64,000 bases of DNA from positions 2,418,001-2,482,000 of the forward strand of contig NZ_JACCFV010000001.1 in assembly GCF_013410545.1 (NCBI RefSeq). Reading direction: 5' to 3'. The DNA is from Pseudoclavibacter chungangensis. Lineage in GTDB: Bacteria > Actinomycetota > Actinomycetes > Actinomycetales > Microbacteriaceae. The notes beneath the pieces are model-generated. The model was not told the DNA's origin, did no database searches, and was given only the letters and a program-made list of their open reading frames with translations. The translations under genes were made by a program, and so were the position numbers. Of the stretch, positions 34,281-42,039 are shown one piece after another (position 1 is the stretch's first letter; each line of letters starts with the position of its first letter).

Positions 34281-35208
34281 ACGGCTGTGCGGGCTGTTCG
34301 GTCGGCGCGATCGAGACCGGGTCGACGACGACGGTCTGCATGCTGCGGGCGGAGGGGTTCGTGATGAACGGCCCCGACACCTCGACCCAGCTGTCGACCG
34401 GGAACCGCTGCTCCCAGCCGGGGAGGTAGACGGGCACGCCGACCGGCTGGGCGTCGACGGCGCAGCACGTCACCGTGAATCGTGCGACGAAGAAGGTGTC
34501 CTCGGGGTCGTCCGGATCGGGCGTGACGAAACCCACGAGCGTGGGCGTCATGCCCGAGAGGGTCGCGGCGTCGGCCCCCTGACGCAGGAGACCCGCCCAG
34601 TCGCGCACCGTGAACTGCGAGGTGTCGGCGCCCGCGAGCTGCACCTGTTCGCCCTGGGCCGCGGCGGCCGCGGCGTTCATGTCGCGCTTGTCGATGAGCG
34701 ACGTCGTGAGGGTCGTGGGCGGCAGGACGAGCAGCACGAGGGTCGCGACGAGCACGAGCGTGATGCCGCTCGCGACGTTCCACGCGCGCGAACGGCGCGT
34801 CTCCTCGGCTCCCGAGCCGTGGTCGTGGTCGTGGTCGTCGTCCGCGTGCTCGAGGAGCGCCGTGGCGGACGAGCCCGCGCCGTGCGAGCCGTGGGTGTGG
34901 CCGCCGGCCGTCCGCGTCCGGGCCGTGCCGCGTCGGGCGCCCGTGTGGCGACGGCCGCGTCGAGCGGCACCGGGGCCGTGATCGTGGTCGCGTCCGTCGC
35001 CGGCTCCCCCGCCCCGCCCGCGCAGGAGGTAGACGATGGCGGCGACGATCATGACGGCCCCGAGGACCGCCATCGTGATCGTGAACCCGAAGTACCGCGG
35101 GTGGATGTAGAGGCTGAGCCCGCCGGTGAACGCGAGCCAGAGCACCGCGACGATGCCGACGAGGCTCAGCGCGAGACCGAGAAGGCGCGTGCGAAGCGGG
35201 TCATGCAA
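34270..35208 (-). CDS. TIGR03943 family membrane protein
   Basis: A 312-aa protein of the TIGR03943/DUF1980 family, which in many bacteria pairs with a YraQ-type permease in the same order as here. Two N-terminal helices (LLGLALSLVGIVAVLWLAF, TITMAVLGAVMIVAAIVYLL) precede a His/Asp/Arg-rich loop (DDDHDHDHGSGAEE) that could bind metal. A third helix and the conserved C-terminal domain (VGFVTPDPDDPEDTFFVARF, TCCAVDAQPVGVPVYL) follow. It overlaps YraQ by 8 bp and the propeller gene by 11 bp. The function is suspected to concern divalent metal; not proven. Confidence 0.85.
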   Translation of the reverse strand: MHDPLRTRLLGLALSLVGIVAVLWLAFTGGLSLYIHPRYFGFTITMAVLGAVMIVAAIVYLLRGRGGGAGDGRDHDHGPGAARRGRRHTGARRGTARTRTAGGHTHGSHGAGSSATALLEHADDDHDHDHGSGAEETRRSRAWNVASGITLVLVATLVLLVLPPTTLTTSLIDKRDMNAAAAAAQGEQVQLAGADTSQFTVRDWAGLLRQGADAATLSGMTPTLVGFVTPDPDDPEDTFFVARFTVTCCAVDAQPVGVPVYLPGWEQRFPVDSWVEVSGPFITNPSARSMQTVVVDPVSIAPTEQPAQPYVT

Positions 35209-36205
35209 AGAGGTTCACCCCGAATCCGAGAACGAGACAGCAGAGGGCGACGACAATCGTGACACGCACGAGTGTGGGCCCCGTGAAGGTGGTGCGCAGG
35301 AGCGCGAGCATCTTGATGTCGACCATCGCGCCGAACACGAGGAACGCGACGATCGCGCCGGGCATGAACGTCGAGCCGAACGACAGGATGAAGAAGGCGT
35401 CGACGTTCGAGCAGACCGAGACGACGAACGCGAGCGTCATGAGCGCGAGCACCGACCAGATGGGGTTCGACCCGAGCGAGACGAGCACCTCGCGCGGCAC
35501 GCCGACCTGGATGATGCCGGCGAGGAGCGCACCGATCGCGAGCGCGGGGAGCATCGTGCCGGTCTCGGTCGCGAAGTCCTCGGCACTGCGGCGGATGCGC
35601 GATCCCGTCTCGGGGTGATCGTGATGGGCCTGGCAGGTCGCCTCGAAGCGACCGGTGAGCAGTTCGTGTTGCCGCGGATGGCGGCTCACGAGCCAGCCGA
35701 GGAGGTTCGCGATGACGAACCCGCCGATGATGCGCGAGACGAGGACGCCGTCGTTCCACCCGAACGCCTGGTAGGTCGTGATGATCGTGACCGGATTGAG
35801 GATGGGGGCCGCGAGCAGGAAGGTGAGCGCCTCCGAGACCGTGAAGCCCCGCAGCATGAGGCCACGCGCGAGGGGGACGTTGCCGCACTCGCACACGGGC
35901 AGCAACACGCCGAGGAGGGAGAGCGCCGCACGGCGCAGCACGGGCACGCGGGGCAGGATCCGGTCGAGGAGCGTCGGCGGGAGCCAGCGCTGGACGAGGA
36001 TCGACAGCAGGACGCCGAGGAACACGAACGGCAGCGATTCGACGAAGACGCTGATCGCGAGCGTGAACAGGTCGCGCACCGCCGACGGGAGCGCGTCGAC
36101 GGGCAGATCGGCCGTGAGGACGCGGATCGCGAACAGGCCGATCGTGATGAGGACCGCCGCGAGCGCCCACGCGACGGCAGCGGTTCTCGTTCTCAGGGCG
36201 GGCAC
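35201..36205 (-). CDS. YraQ-like (DUF318/ArsP) permease
   Basis: A 334-aa polytopic membrane protein of the DUF318 permease family, which includes ArsP organoarsenical exporters. About eight helices are visible. The signature VLLPVCECGNVPLARGLM (about 100) and the paired SVCSNVDAFFILSF (about 265) are the two pseudo-symmetric family motifs. A His-rich loop AHHDHPETG lies in the middle. GTG at 36205 is preceded by TACCAT at six bases, so the operon starts leaderless here. The transported substrate is unknown. Confidence 0.87.
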   Translation of the reverse strand: MPALRTRTAAVAWALAAVLITIGLFAIRVLTADLPVDALPSAVRDLFTLAISVFVESLPFVFLGVLLSILVQRWLPPTLLDRILPRVPVLRRAALSLLGVLLPVCECGNVPLARGLMLRGFTVSEALTFLLAAPILNPVTIITTYQAFGWNDGVLVSRIIGGFVIANLLGWLVSRHPRQHELLTGRFEATCQAHHDHPETGSRIRRSAEDFATETGTMLPALAIGALLAGIIQVGVPREVLVSLGSNPIWSVLALMTLAFVVSVCSNVDAFFILSFGSTFMPGAIVAFLVFGAMVDIKMLALLRTTFTGPTLVRVTIVVALCCLVLGFGVNLFA

Positions 36206-36211
36206 CCCGGA

Positions 36212-36217
36212 ATGGTA
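36212..36217 (-). promoter_or_regulatory. Leaderless -10 box of the YraQ operon
   Basis: TACCAT on the minus strand, exactly six bases before the GTG at 36205. Confidence 0.6.
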
Positions 36218-36287
36218 CCCGGCCCGCGCCCGGGGAGCCGGGAACGACCTGCTGTTCGCTCGGCGATGGCCGCGAGGGGGCCGTGCC

Positions 36288-36315
36288 GTCAGCCGTCAGC
36301 CGTCAGCCGTCAGCC
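36288..36315. repeat. 7-bp tandem repeat at the ftsY stop codon
   Basis: Four abutting copies of GTCAGCC (36288, 36295, 36302, 36309). The last copy contains the ftsY stop codon (36310-36312), so the repeat continues the 3' end of ftsY. Confidence 0.85.
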
Positions 36316-37185
36316 GACGAGCTTCTCGGCGAAGACGTGCGGCGTGAAGCCCGTGAGGTCGTCGATGCCCTCGCCCTGCCCGATGAGCTTGATCGGCAGC
36401 CCCGTGCGTTCCTGCACGTTCAGGACGAATCCGCCCTTCGCCGAGCCGTCGAGCTTCGTGATGACGAGCCCCGTGACCCCGGCGTGCTGGATGAACGCCT
36501 CGGCCTGCGAGACGCCGTTCTGCCCGGTCGTGGCGTCGAGCACGAGCAGCACCTCGCTCACGGGCGCGAGCTTCTCGACGACGCGGCGCACCTTGCCGAG
36601 CTCGTCCATGAGCCCGCCCTTCGTCTGGAGGCGCCCGGCGGTGTCGATGATGACCATCTCGATGCCGTCGCGGATCGCGGCCTCGACGGTCTGGTAGGCG
36701 ACCGACGCGGGGTCCTGGCCCGGCTGCTGGGGTCGCACGACGAGCGCACCCGCCCGACCGGCCCACGTCGACACCTGCTCGACCGCCGCCGCACGGAACG
36801 TGTCGGCCGCACCGATCACGACCGAGCGGCCGTGTGACCGGAGGAACTTCGCCAGCTTGCCGATCGTGGTCGTCTTCCCGACCCCGTTGACGCCGACGAC
36901 GAGCGTCACGGCGGGACGCTCGCTGAGCTTCAGCGTCGGGTCGTACTCGCTGAGCGTCTCCTCGATGTACTCCCGCAGCATGCGCTTGAGGTCCTTCGGG
37001 TCCTCCGTGCGGTACCGATCGACCTCGGCGCGCAGATGCTCGACGATCCGGTCCGTGAGGTCGGGGCCGAAGTCCGCGCCGATGAGCGCCTCCTCGAGGT
37101 CCTCCCACGTCGTCTCGTCGATCGTCTTCTTGCCGAACATGCCGCGCAGCGCGCTGCCGAGGGACCAGGGAGTGCGTTCCGCCAT
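36310..37185 (-). CDS. ftsY: Signal recognition particle receptor FtsY
   Basis: A 291-aa NG-domain GTPase, the membrane receptor for SRP. G1 GVNGVGKTTTIGKLAKFL (about 98), AADTFRAAAVEQ, DTAGRLQTKGGLMDELGK (G3) and TKLDGSAKGG (G4) are intact. The long acidic A domain of some FtsY proteins is missing; a short N-terminal MFGKKTIDETTWEDLEEALI segment remains, as in minimal forms. TAGCCT lies six bases before the ATG at 37185, so it is probably leaderless. It is not adjacent to smc or ffh, unlike many Gram-positive genomes. Confidence 0.95.
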   Translation of the reverse strand: MAERTPWSLGSALRGMFGKKTIDETTWEDLEEALIGADFGPDLTDRIVEHLRAEVDRYRTEDPKDLKRMLREYIEETLSEYDPTLKLSERPAVTLVVGVNGVGKTTTIGKLAKFLRSHGRSVVIGAADTFRAAAVEQVSTWAGRAGALVVRPQQPGQDPASVAYQTVEAAIRDGIEMVIIDTAGRLQTKGGLMDELGKVRRVVEKLAPVSEVLLVLDATTGQNGVSQAEAFIQHAGVTGLVITKLDGSAKGGFVLNVQERTGLPIKLIGQGEGIDDLTGFTPHVFAEKLVG

Positions 37186-37191
37186 GCGCCC

Positions 37192-37197
37192 AGGCTA
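37192..37197 (-). promoter_or_regulatory. Leaderless -10 box of ftsY
   Basis: TAGCCT on the minus strand, exactly six bases before the ATG at 37185. Confidence 0.6.
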
Positions 37198-37241
37198 CCC
37201 GCAGCGCGTCGCGTCACCGAGGTCTTCGCGACGATGGGAGG

Positions 37242-37859
37242 ATGGGGGTGACCGATTCGAGGAGCGCGATGCACATCGGCCTGATCCGCCACGGCGAGAC
37301 CGACTGGAACACGGGCGGCCTGCTGCAGGGTCGGAGCGACATCCCGCTCAATCGGCGCGGCCTCGAGCAGGCGAGCCAGGCGGGCTTCATGCTCGCGAGG
37401 CGCGGCTGGTGTGCGGTGTACTCGTCCCCGCTGACGCGGGCCGTCGCGACGGCCGAGCGGATCGCGTCCGCGACGGGCCTGCCCGCGCCGACGCCGATCG
37501 CCGACCTCATCGAGCGCGACTTCGGACGCTTCGAGGGGCGGAGCTACTTCCGGACGGACGGGACGCCCGTGGATCTCGCCGACCCGTCGGTCGAGTCCGA
37601 GGACGCCGTCCTCGCGCGCGTCCTGCCGGCCCTCCGGGACGTCGCGCGCAGCCACCACGACGAGGACGTGCTCGTCGTGAGTCACGGCAGTGTCATCCTG
37701 TCCGTCCTGGATCACGTGATGGGCGGCCAGGGCCCGATCATCGGTAATTCGACACTGTCGATCATCGAGGTCGACGCGGGCGGCGGCATGCACGTGACGC
37801 TCGCGGGCGGTTTCCCGGTGGACTCGCGGACCGACGAACCACGCGACTGGCGCCACTGA
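37242..37859 (+). CDS. Histidine phosphatase family protein (phosphoglycerate mutase-like)
   Basis: A protein of up to 205 aa with the branch signature LIRHGETDWNTGGLLQGRSD; the RHG histidine is the phosphoacceptor. The second core motif VVSHGSVILSVLDH supplies the other His. The conserved LIERDFGRFEGR also fits the dPGM/CobC-like group. The substrate cannot be assigned. The start is uncertain: ATG 37242, GTG 37248 (GGAGG six bases upstream) and ATG 37269 (GAGG six bases upstream) are all reasonable. Divergent from ftsY with a 56-bp gap. Confidence 0.87.
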   Translation: MGVTDSRSAMHIGLIRHGETDWNTGGLLQGRSDIPLNRRGLEQASQAGFMLARRGWCAVYSSPLTRAVATAERIASATGLPAPTPIADLIERDFGRFEGRSYFRTDGTPVDLADPSVESEDAVLARVLPALRDVARSHHDEDVLVVSHGSVILSVLDHVMGGQGPIIGNSTLSIIEVDAGGGMHVTLAGGFPVDSRTDEPRDWRH

Positions 37860-37987
37860 GCCGCCGCCCGCCGTCGCGGGCCCCGGCGGATCGGTGGACC
37901 CGAGGTGCGGCGCACGCCCCGTGCGAACACGCGTCCGGGAGACCGGGACTCCTCCTCGCGGTTGATCCCACGGAAACATCCATCGTG

Positions 37988-37993
37988 TAGCGT
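37988..37993 (+). promoter_or_regulatory. -10 box upstream of the terC riboswitch
   Basis: TAGCGT lies eight bases before the conserved start of the riboswitch at 38001. A TTGATC about 20 bases further upstream is a weak -35 candidate. Confidence 0.45.
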
Positions 37994-38000
37994 GTCACCT

Positions 38001-38104
38001 CGTGAAGGGGAGTATTCCTCTCGCGACGATCTCGTCAACACGGAGCCGCCATCGGCATCCCGGGGTCGTCGGCCGGGATCTCCGGCGGAAGAGACCTTCG
38101 GACT
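38001..38104 (+). ncRNA. yybP-ykoY manganese riboswitch
   Basis: The leader of terC has the core of the yybP-ykoY class. The opening strand GTGAAGGGGAGTA starts at 38003 and GTCAACACGG lies near 38034. A CCCGGGGTCGTCGGCCGGG hairpin at about 38058-38077 is followed by CCGGCGGAAGAGACCTTCGG, which closes P1 by pairing AAGG with CCTT. This class binds Mn(II) and turns on exporters or TerC proteins. The roughly 40 bases to the ATG contain CCGAAAGG, the likely ribosome site, so control could act on translation. Assignment is from motif and gene context, without a covariance search. Confidence 0.85.
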
Positions 38105-38144
38105 ACAGCACCGTTCGGAAGCGGGCTGCCTACCGAAAGGCGTC

Positions 38145-39305
38145 ATGGACGTTCCACTCTGGATCTGGGGCGTCACCATCGCGGTGACGATCGGATTCTT
38201 CTTCTTCGATTTCTACTCGCACGTCAAGCACGCGCACGTCCCCTCCCTCAAGGAGGCGGCGCTCTGGTCGTTGTTCTACATCGCGCTCGCCGTCCTGCTC
38301 ATGGTGGGCATCGGGTTCGTGTGGGACTGGCAGCACGCCGGTGAGTTCATCGGCGGGTACGCGGCCGAGAAGGCGTTGTCCATGGACAACCTCTTCGTGT
38401 TCCTCATCATCATGACCTCGTTCCAGGTGCCCAAGGAGGCCCAGCAGAAGGTCCTCCTCATCGGCATCGCGATCGCGCTGCTCGTCCGCACGATCTTCAT
38501 CATCGGCGGTGCCGCGATCCTCGAGCACTTCGTCTGGGTGTTCTTCATCTTCGGTGGCTACCTCATCTGGATGGCGATCAAGCTCGCCGTCGACTCCTTC
38601 AAGGAGGACGAGGAGCCGGAGATGCCCAAGTGGGTGGGCGTGTTCCGCAAGTGGTTCCACACGAGCGAGCACTACAACAGCGACAAGTTCACGGTCGTCG
38701 AGAACGGCAAGCGCATCCTCACGCCGATGGTCATCGTCGTCGTGGCGCTCGGTCTCACCGACGTCGTGTTCGCGCTCGACTCGATCCCCGCGATCTTCAC
38801 GATCACGCAGGAGGCGTACCTCGTCTTCACGGCGAACGCGCTCGCGCTGCTGGGGCTGCGTCAGCTGTTCTTCCTCATCGGTGGTCTGCTCGAGAAGCTC
38901 GTCTACCTCGACCTCGGCCTCGCCGTGATCCTCGCGTTCATCGGTGTCAAGGCCGTGCTGCACGCCCTGCACGACAACGAGCTGCCGTTCATCAACGGTG
39001 GCGAGAACGTCGCGTGGGCGCCGGACATCCCGATCTGGCTCTCGCTGCTCGTCATCTTCGGCGTGCTGGCGATCGCCACGATCGCGAGCCTCATCGCGAC
39101 GCGCGGCAAGTCGGCCGACGAGGTGTTCGCCGAGCACCCCGGTGCGGCAGCCGTCGAGGAGTCGCGCTCGTTCACGAAGCACAACGCCGAGTCGACGGAG
39201 GCCGCTGCCGTCGCGACGGACGCATCCGCACCCGTCGACGATTCGGACCACGGCGTGTCGGCACGGACGTCCTCGCTCGAACTCCCGAGCGACGACGACA
39301 AGTAG
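38145..39305 (+). CDS. terC: TerC family integral membrane protein
   Basis: A 386-aa TerC protein with about nine transmembrane helices. Landmarks are AAEKALSMDNLFVFLIIMTSF (about 73-93) and VVALGLTDVVFALDSIPAIF (about 200), the paired NLF/DSIPA motifs that carry acidic residues within the membrane. A hydrophilic tail of about 75 residues ends in SSLELPSDDDK. TerC proteins under yybP-ykoY control are linked to Mn(II) metalation of exported proteins or Mn export; older work ties them to tellurite resistance. ATG at 38145 follows GAAAGG. A strong terminator follows. Confidence 0.93.
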   Translation: MDVPLWIWGVTIAVTIGFFFFDFYSHVKHAHVPSLKEAALWSLFYIALAVLLMVGIGFVWDWQHAGEFIGGYAAEKALSMDNLFVFLIIMTSFQVPKEAQQKVLLIGIAIALLVRTIFIIGGAAILEHFVWVFFIFGGYLIWMAIKLAVDSFKEDEEPEMPKWVGVFRKWFHTSEHYNSDKFTVVENGKRILTPMVIVVVALGLTDVVFALDSIPAIFTITQEAYLVFTANALALLGLRQLFFLIGGLLEKLVYLDLGLAVILAFIGVKAVLHALHDNELPFINGGENVAWAPDIPIWLSLLVIFGVLAIATIASLIATRGKSADEVFAEHPGAAAVEESRSFTKHNAESTEAAAVATDASAPVDDSDHGVSARTSSLELPSDDDK

Positions 39306-39318
39306 TCGCCGCATCACG

Positions 39319-39351
39319 AACGCCCCGCCGAGCCCCGCTCGGCGGGGCGTT
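39319..39351 (+). terminator. Terminator after terC
   Basis: A 14-bp perfect stem AACGCCCCGCCGAG/CTCGGCGGGGCGTT with a 5-base loop begins 14 bp after the terC stop. Confidence 0.85.
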
Positions 39352-39439
39352 CGCCGTCTCTCCACGGTCACCCGGCCGCATTCCGGTGGGGGCCGTCCCG
39401 CAGCCGTCGGCCTGTGATCGCGCGGTCGACGCGACCGGA

Positions 39440-39445
39440 TAGGCT
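39440..39445 (+). promoter_or_regulatory. Leaderless -10 box of the TerD-VWA gene
   Basis: TAGGCT followed by seven bases and the GTG start at 39453. Confidence 0.45.
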
Positions 39446-39452
39446 CCGCTCC

Positions 39453-40835
39453 GTGACGGATCTCATCAGGGGCGGCAACACCGCCCTCGCCACCGACCGC
39501 ATCGAGATCGCCGTGAGCGGGGCGTCGCCCGGGACGGTGGATCTGCTCGTGTTCCAGGTGGGTGACTCTGGCCGTGTGCGCAGTGACGCGGACATGGTGT
39601 TCTACAACCAGCCCGCCTCGCCCGAGGGCGCGGTACGGCTGCTCGGCCCGGACCGCGTCGCGGCCGACCTCATCGCGGTTCCGGCGGACGTGACGACGCT
39701 CGTCGTGTCCGTCGCGCTCGACGAGGGCGCCGCGGGCTCGCTCGCGAACGTCGCGGGGCTCGGCGTCACGGTGACGGACGGTCACGAGGTCCACCGCGCG
39801 TTCGCGAGCGACCTGTCCGAGGAACGTGCCGCGGTCCTCGCGGAGATCTACCGGCGTGGGGCCGGCTGGAAGCTCCGGAACGTGTCCGCGGGCTGGAACG
39901 CCGGGCTCGCCGCGCTCGCGCGCGAGCACGGCGTGACGATCGAGGACGAGCCCGCGCCTACCCCCGCGGCACCGGCGGAGTCCGTCGCGCCGTCGGCACC
40001 GGTCCCGCCGGCAGCACCGGCCGCGCCGCCGCGGGGCGGACCGATCGGTGGACCGACCGCCCCGCCACCCGCACCCGCACCGGCGCCGCAGGCCGCGAGC
40101 GGCCCCCGCACCGTGCCGGGTGAGGCGGCGCTCTCGCTCGAGAAGCGACAGGTGCTCGATCTGCGCAAGCGGGAGGTGCACCGCGTGCTGCTCGCCAAGA
40201 ACGCGACGGGCATCCGCGCCCGCGTCCTGCTCGTGCTCGACAAGACCGGATCGATGACGCGCGAGTACCGGGACGGTGTCGTGCGCCGGGTCGTCGAGCG
40301 CATGGTGCCCGTCGCGACGCAGCTCGACGACGACGGCACGCTCGAGTGCTACCTGTACGCGGACGCGTTCCTCGCGCTCCCCGATCTGCGGGTCGAGCAC
40401 CTCGACGCGTGGCTCGACGAGTTCGTTCACCTGCGCGGCGTCCACGGTGGGCTCGACTACGACGGCATCGGCTTCGTGAACAGCGAGATCCCGATCATGC
40501 GGGAGATCGTGTCGCAGTTGCGGGCGGGCGATCCCGTTCCGACGCTCGTGCTCTTCTTCACGGACGGCGGGTTCAGCAACCGTCGGCCGATCATCAAGCT
40601 CATCACGGAGGCGGCGCACCTGCCCGCGTTCTGGCAGTTCGTGGGCATCGGCAAGCGGGGCTCGTTCGGCGTCCTCGAGAAGCTCGACGACATGGGCGGC
40701 CGCGTGATCGACAACGTGGACTTCTTCCCGGTGCAGGAGATCGACCGGATGAGCGACGACGAGCTCTACCGGCTGCTGCTCACGGAGTTCCCCGACTGGC
40801 TGTCCGGCGCGCGCTCGCTCGGCATCGTGGGGTGA
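39453..40835 (+). CDS. TerD-VWA fusion protein (TerF-like)
   Basis: A 460-aa cytoplasmic protein made of a TerD-like domain (about 1-165; ISGASPGTVDLLVFQVGDSG region, with Asp-rich SDADMVFYNQP typical of calcium-binding TerD proteins). A Pro/Ala/Gly linker follows (about 170-225), then a C-terminal von Willebrand A domain (ARVLLVLDKTGSMTREYRDG with the MIDAS DxTGS-like site, and LFFTDGGFSNRRPIIK). TerD and VWA proteins belong to the Ter stress/metal-sensing systems. It lies 148 bp behind terC with its own GTG start and -10 box. The biochemical role is unknown. Confidence 0.87.
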   Translation: MTDLIRGGNTALATDRIEIAVSGASPGTVDLLVFQVGDSGRVRSDADMVFYNQPASPEGAVRLLGPDRVAADLIAVPADVTTLVVSVALDEGAAGSLANVAGLGVTVTDGHEVHRAFASDLSEERAAVLAEIYRRGAGWKLRNVSAGWNAGLAALAREHGVTIEDEPAPTPAAPAESVAPSAPVPPAAPAAPPRGGPIGGPTAPPPAPAPAPQAASGPRTVPGEAALSLEKRQVLDLRKREVHRVLLAKNATGIRARVLLVLDKTGSMTREYRDGVVRRVVERMVPVATQLDDDGTLECYLYADAFLALPDLRVEHLDAWLDEFVHLRGVHGGLDYDGIGFVNSEIPIMREIVSQLRAGDPVPTLVLFFTDGGFSNRRPIIKLITEAAHLPAFWQFVGIGKRGSFGVLEKLDDMGGRVIDNVDFFPVQEIDRMSDDELYRLLLTEFPDWLSGARSLGIVG

Positions 40836-40838
40836 CGC

Positions 40839-40877
40839 GCGGACGTCCGCGCGAGACGTGCTCGCGCGGCCGTCCGC
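40839..40877 (+). terminator. Terminator hairpin after the TerD-VWA gene
   Basis: Arms 40839-40855 (GCGGACGTCCGCGCGAG) and 40861-40877 pair over 17 bases with one mismatch around loop ACGTG. The left arm is itself part of an 18-bp palindrome (40836-40853), so two alternative folds exist. It lies between convergent genes. Confidence 0.75.
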
Positions 40878-40898
40878 GACCCTCCCCTGATCGCGGCG

Positions 40899-41909
40899 TC
40901 AGGTGGTCGTCGCCTCGCCCTTCGCGGCGGACGAGAGCAGCGGCAGGTACGTGTCGAACATCCACGGCAGGCTCAGCACCGTCACGGCGCTCGTCGCGTA
41001 CACCATGTCGGGGTCCGTGAACGCGACGTAGCCGCCGCGCTGGACGGCCGGGATCTGCGCGAACAGCGGCGTGGATTCGAGCTGCGACTTGACCTCGTCG
41101 CTGAGGTACCAGGCGACGAGCACGTCGGAGTCGATGCTCGGGAGGTTCTCGAGGCTCACCTGCACGGCGAACTGCTCGCCCTCGGTGGGCACGCTCGGTG
41201 CGATCGTGAAGCCGAGCTGTTCGAGCAGTTGGACGCGTGAATCGGACGCGAGGTACTCGTTGAACGAGTCGGCCACCGTCCCCGAGCCGAACGCGACGGT
41301 CTTGCCCGCGAACTCCGGGTGGTCGGCCTTCGCCTGCGCGATGAGGTCGTTCGTCCGCTGCACGAGCGCCTGCGCCTCGTCGGTCTTCCCGAGGGCCTGC
41401 CCAACGATCGTGACCTGGTCCTCCCAGCTCGTGAGCCACGGCTTGCCCGGGTACGCGACCGTGGGCGCGACGCCGCTGAGCTTGTCGAAGTCCTCCTGGG
41501 TGAGGCCGGAGTTCACCGCGAGGATCAGGTCGGGCTCGAGCTCCGCGATCGCCTCGAAGGGCACGTCCGCGGTCGAGTAGTCTATGAGCGTCGGCTCGGC
41601 CCCGCCGAGCGGCTCGACGTCCCACGGCAGGATCCCGCTGCCGTCGCTCGTGTTGTCCGACATGTCCTGCATGCCGACGGGGACGACGCCGAGGGCGAGT
41701 GCGGCGTCCTGGCTGCCCCAGCCGATCGTGACGACGCGCTGTGGTTCGGCCTCGATCGTCGCGGAGCCGAGCGCGGACTCGATCGTGACGGGGAACGCAC
41801 CGTCCCCCGATGCGGTCGTGTTCTCCGTCCCCGAGTCGGCGGCGCACCCGGCGAGGGTGAGCGCCGCGGTCGCGGTGAGGGCGGCGAGCAGGGTCAGACG
41901 TGAAGCCAT
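40899..41909 (-). CDS. Iron-siderophore ABC transporter substrate-binding lipoprotein
   Basis: A 336-aa FecB/FhuD-class binding protein (Peripla_BP_2). The signal peptide LLAALTATAALTLAGCAADS has the lipobox Cys near 22. Core motifs include VVTIGWGSQDAALALGVVPV, ELEPDLILAVNSGLTQEDFDKL and the hinge-helix SWEDQVTIVGQALGK. A consensus IdeR/DmdR box lies in front, so it is expected to be expressed under iron starvation. No permease or ATPase gene accompanies it, so it must work with a transporter encoded elsewhere. A GGAGG ribosome site precedes the ATG. Confidence 0.92.
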   Translation of the reverse strand: MASRLTLLAALTATAALTLAGCAADSGTENTTASGDGAFPVTIESALGSATIEAEPQRVVTIGWGSQDAALALGVVPVGMQDMSDNTSDGSGILPWDVEPLGGAEPTLIDYSTADVPFEAIAELEPDLILAVNSGLTQEDFDKLSGVAPTVAYPGKPWLTSWEDQVTIVGQALGKTDEAQALVQRTNDLIAQAKADHPEFAGKTVAFGSGTVADSFNEYLASDSRVQLLEQLGFTIAPSVPTEGEQFAVQVSLENLPSIDSDVLVAWYLSDEVKSQLESTPLFAQIPAVQRGGYVAFTDPDMVYATSAVTVLSLPWMFDTYLPLLSSAAKGEATTT

Positions 41910-41925
41910 CGAGATCCTCCATGCA

Positions 41926-41944
41926 TTAGGTGAGCCTCACCTTA
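41926..41944 (-). promoter_or_regulatory. IdeR/DmdR-type iron box
   Basis: TTAGGTGAGCCTCACCTTA is a near-perfect 19-bp palindrome matching the actinobacterial iron-box consensus TTAGGTTAGSCTAACCTAA. It ends 16 bp upstream of the siderophore-binding protein start, overlapping where the promoter should be. Iron-loaded IdeR would repress the gene here. Confidence 0.88.
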
Positions 41945-42039
41945 TGTCACCCGCGCGGGCGTCGACAGGATCGTGCGCCGCGGACCGCCCACGTTCCGAT
42001 CGCCGCGCGCCGGCGGGTTCCCGGCCGGCTGGACCGCGC

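Noticed and set aside
38130..40619. 829-codon minus-strand frame opposite terC and the TerD-VWA gene
   Set aside because: Highly charged, repetitive Glu/Arg/His composition typical of antisense frames; the plus-strand genes are clear.
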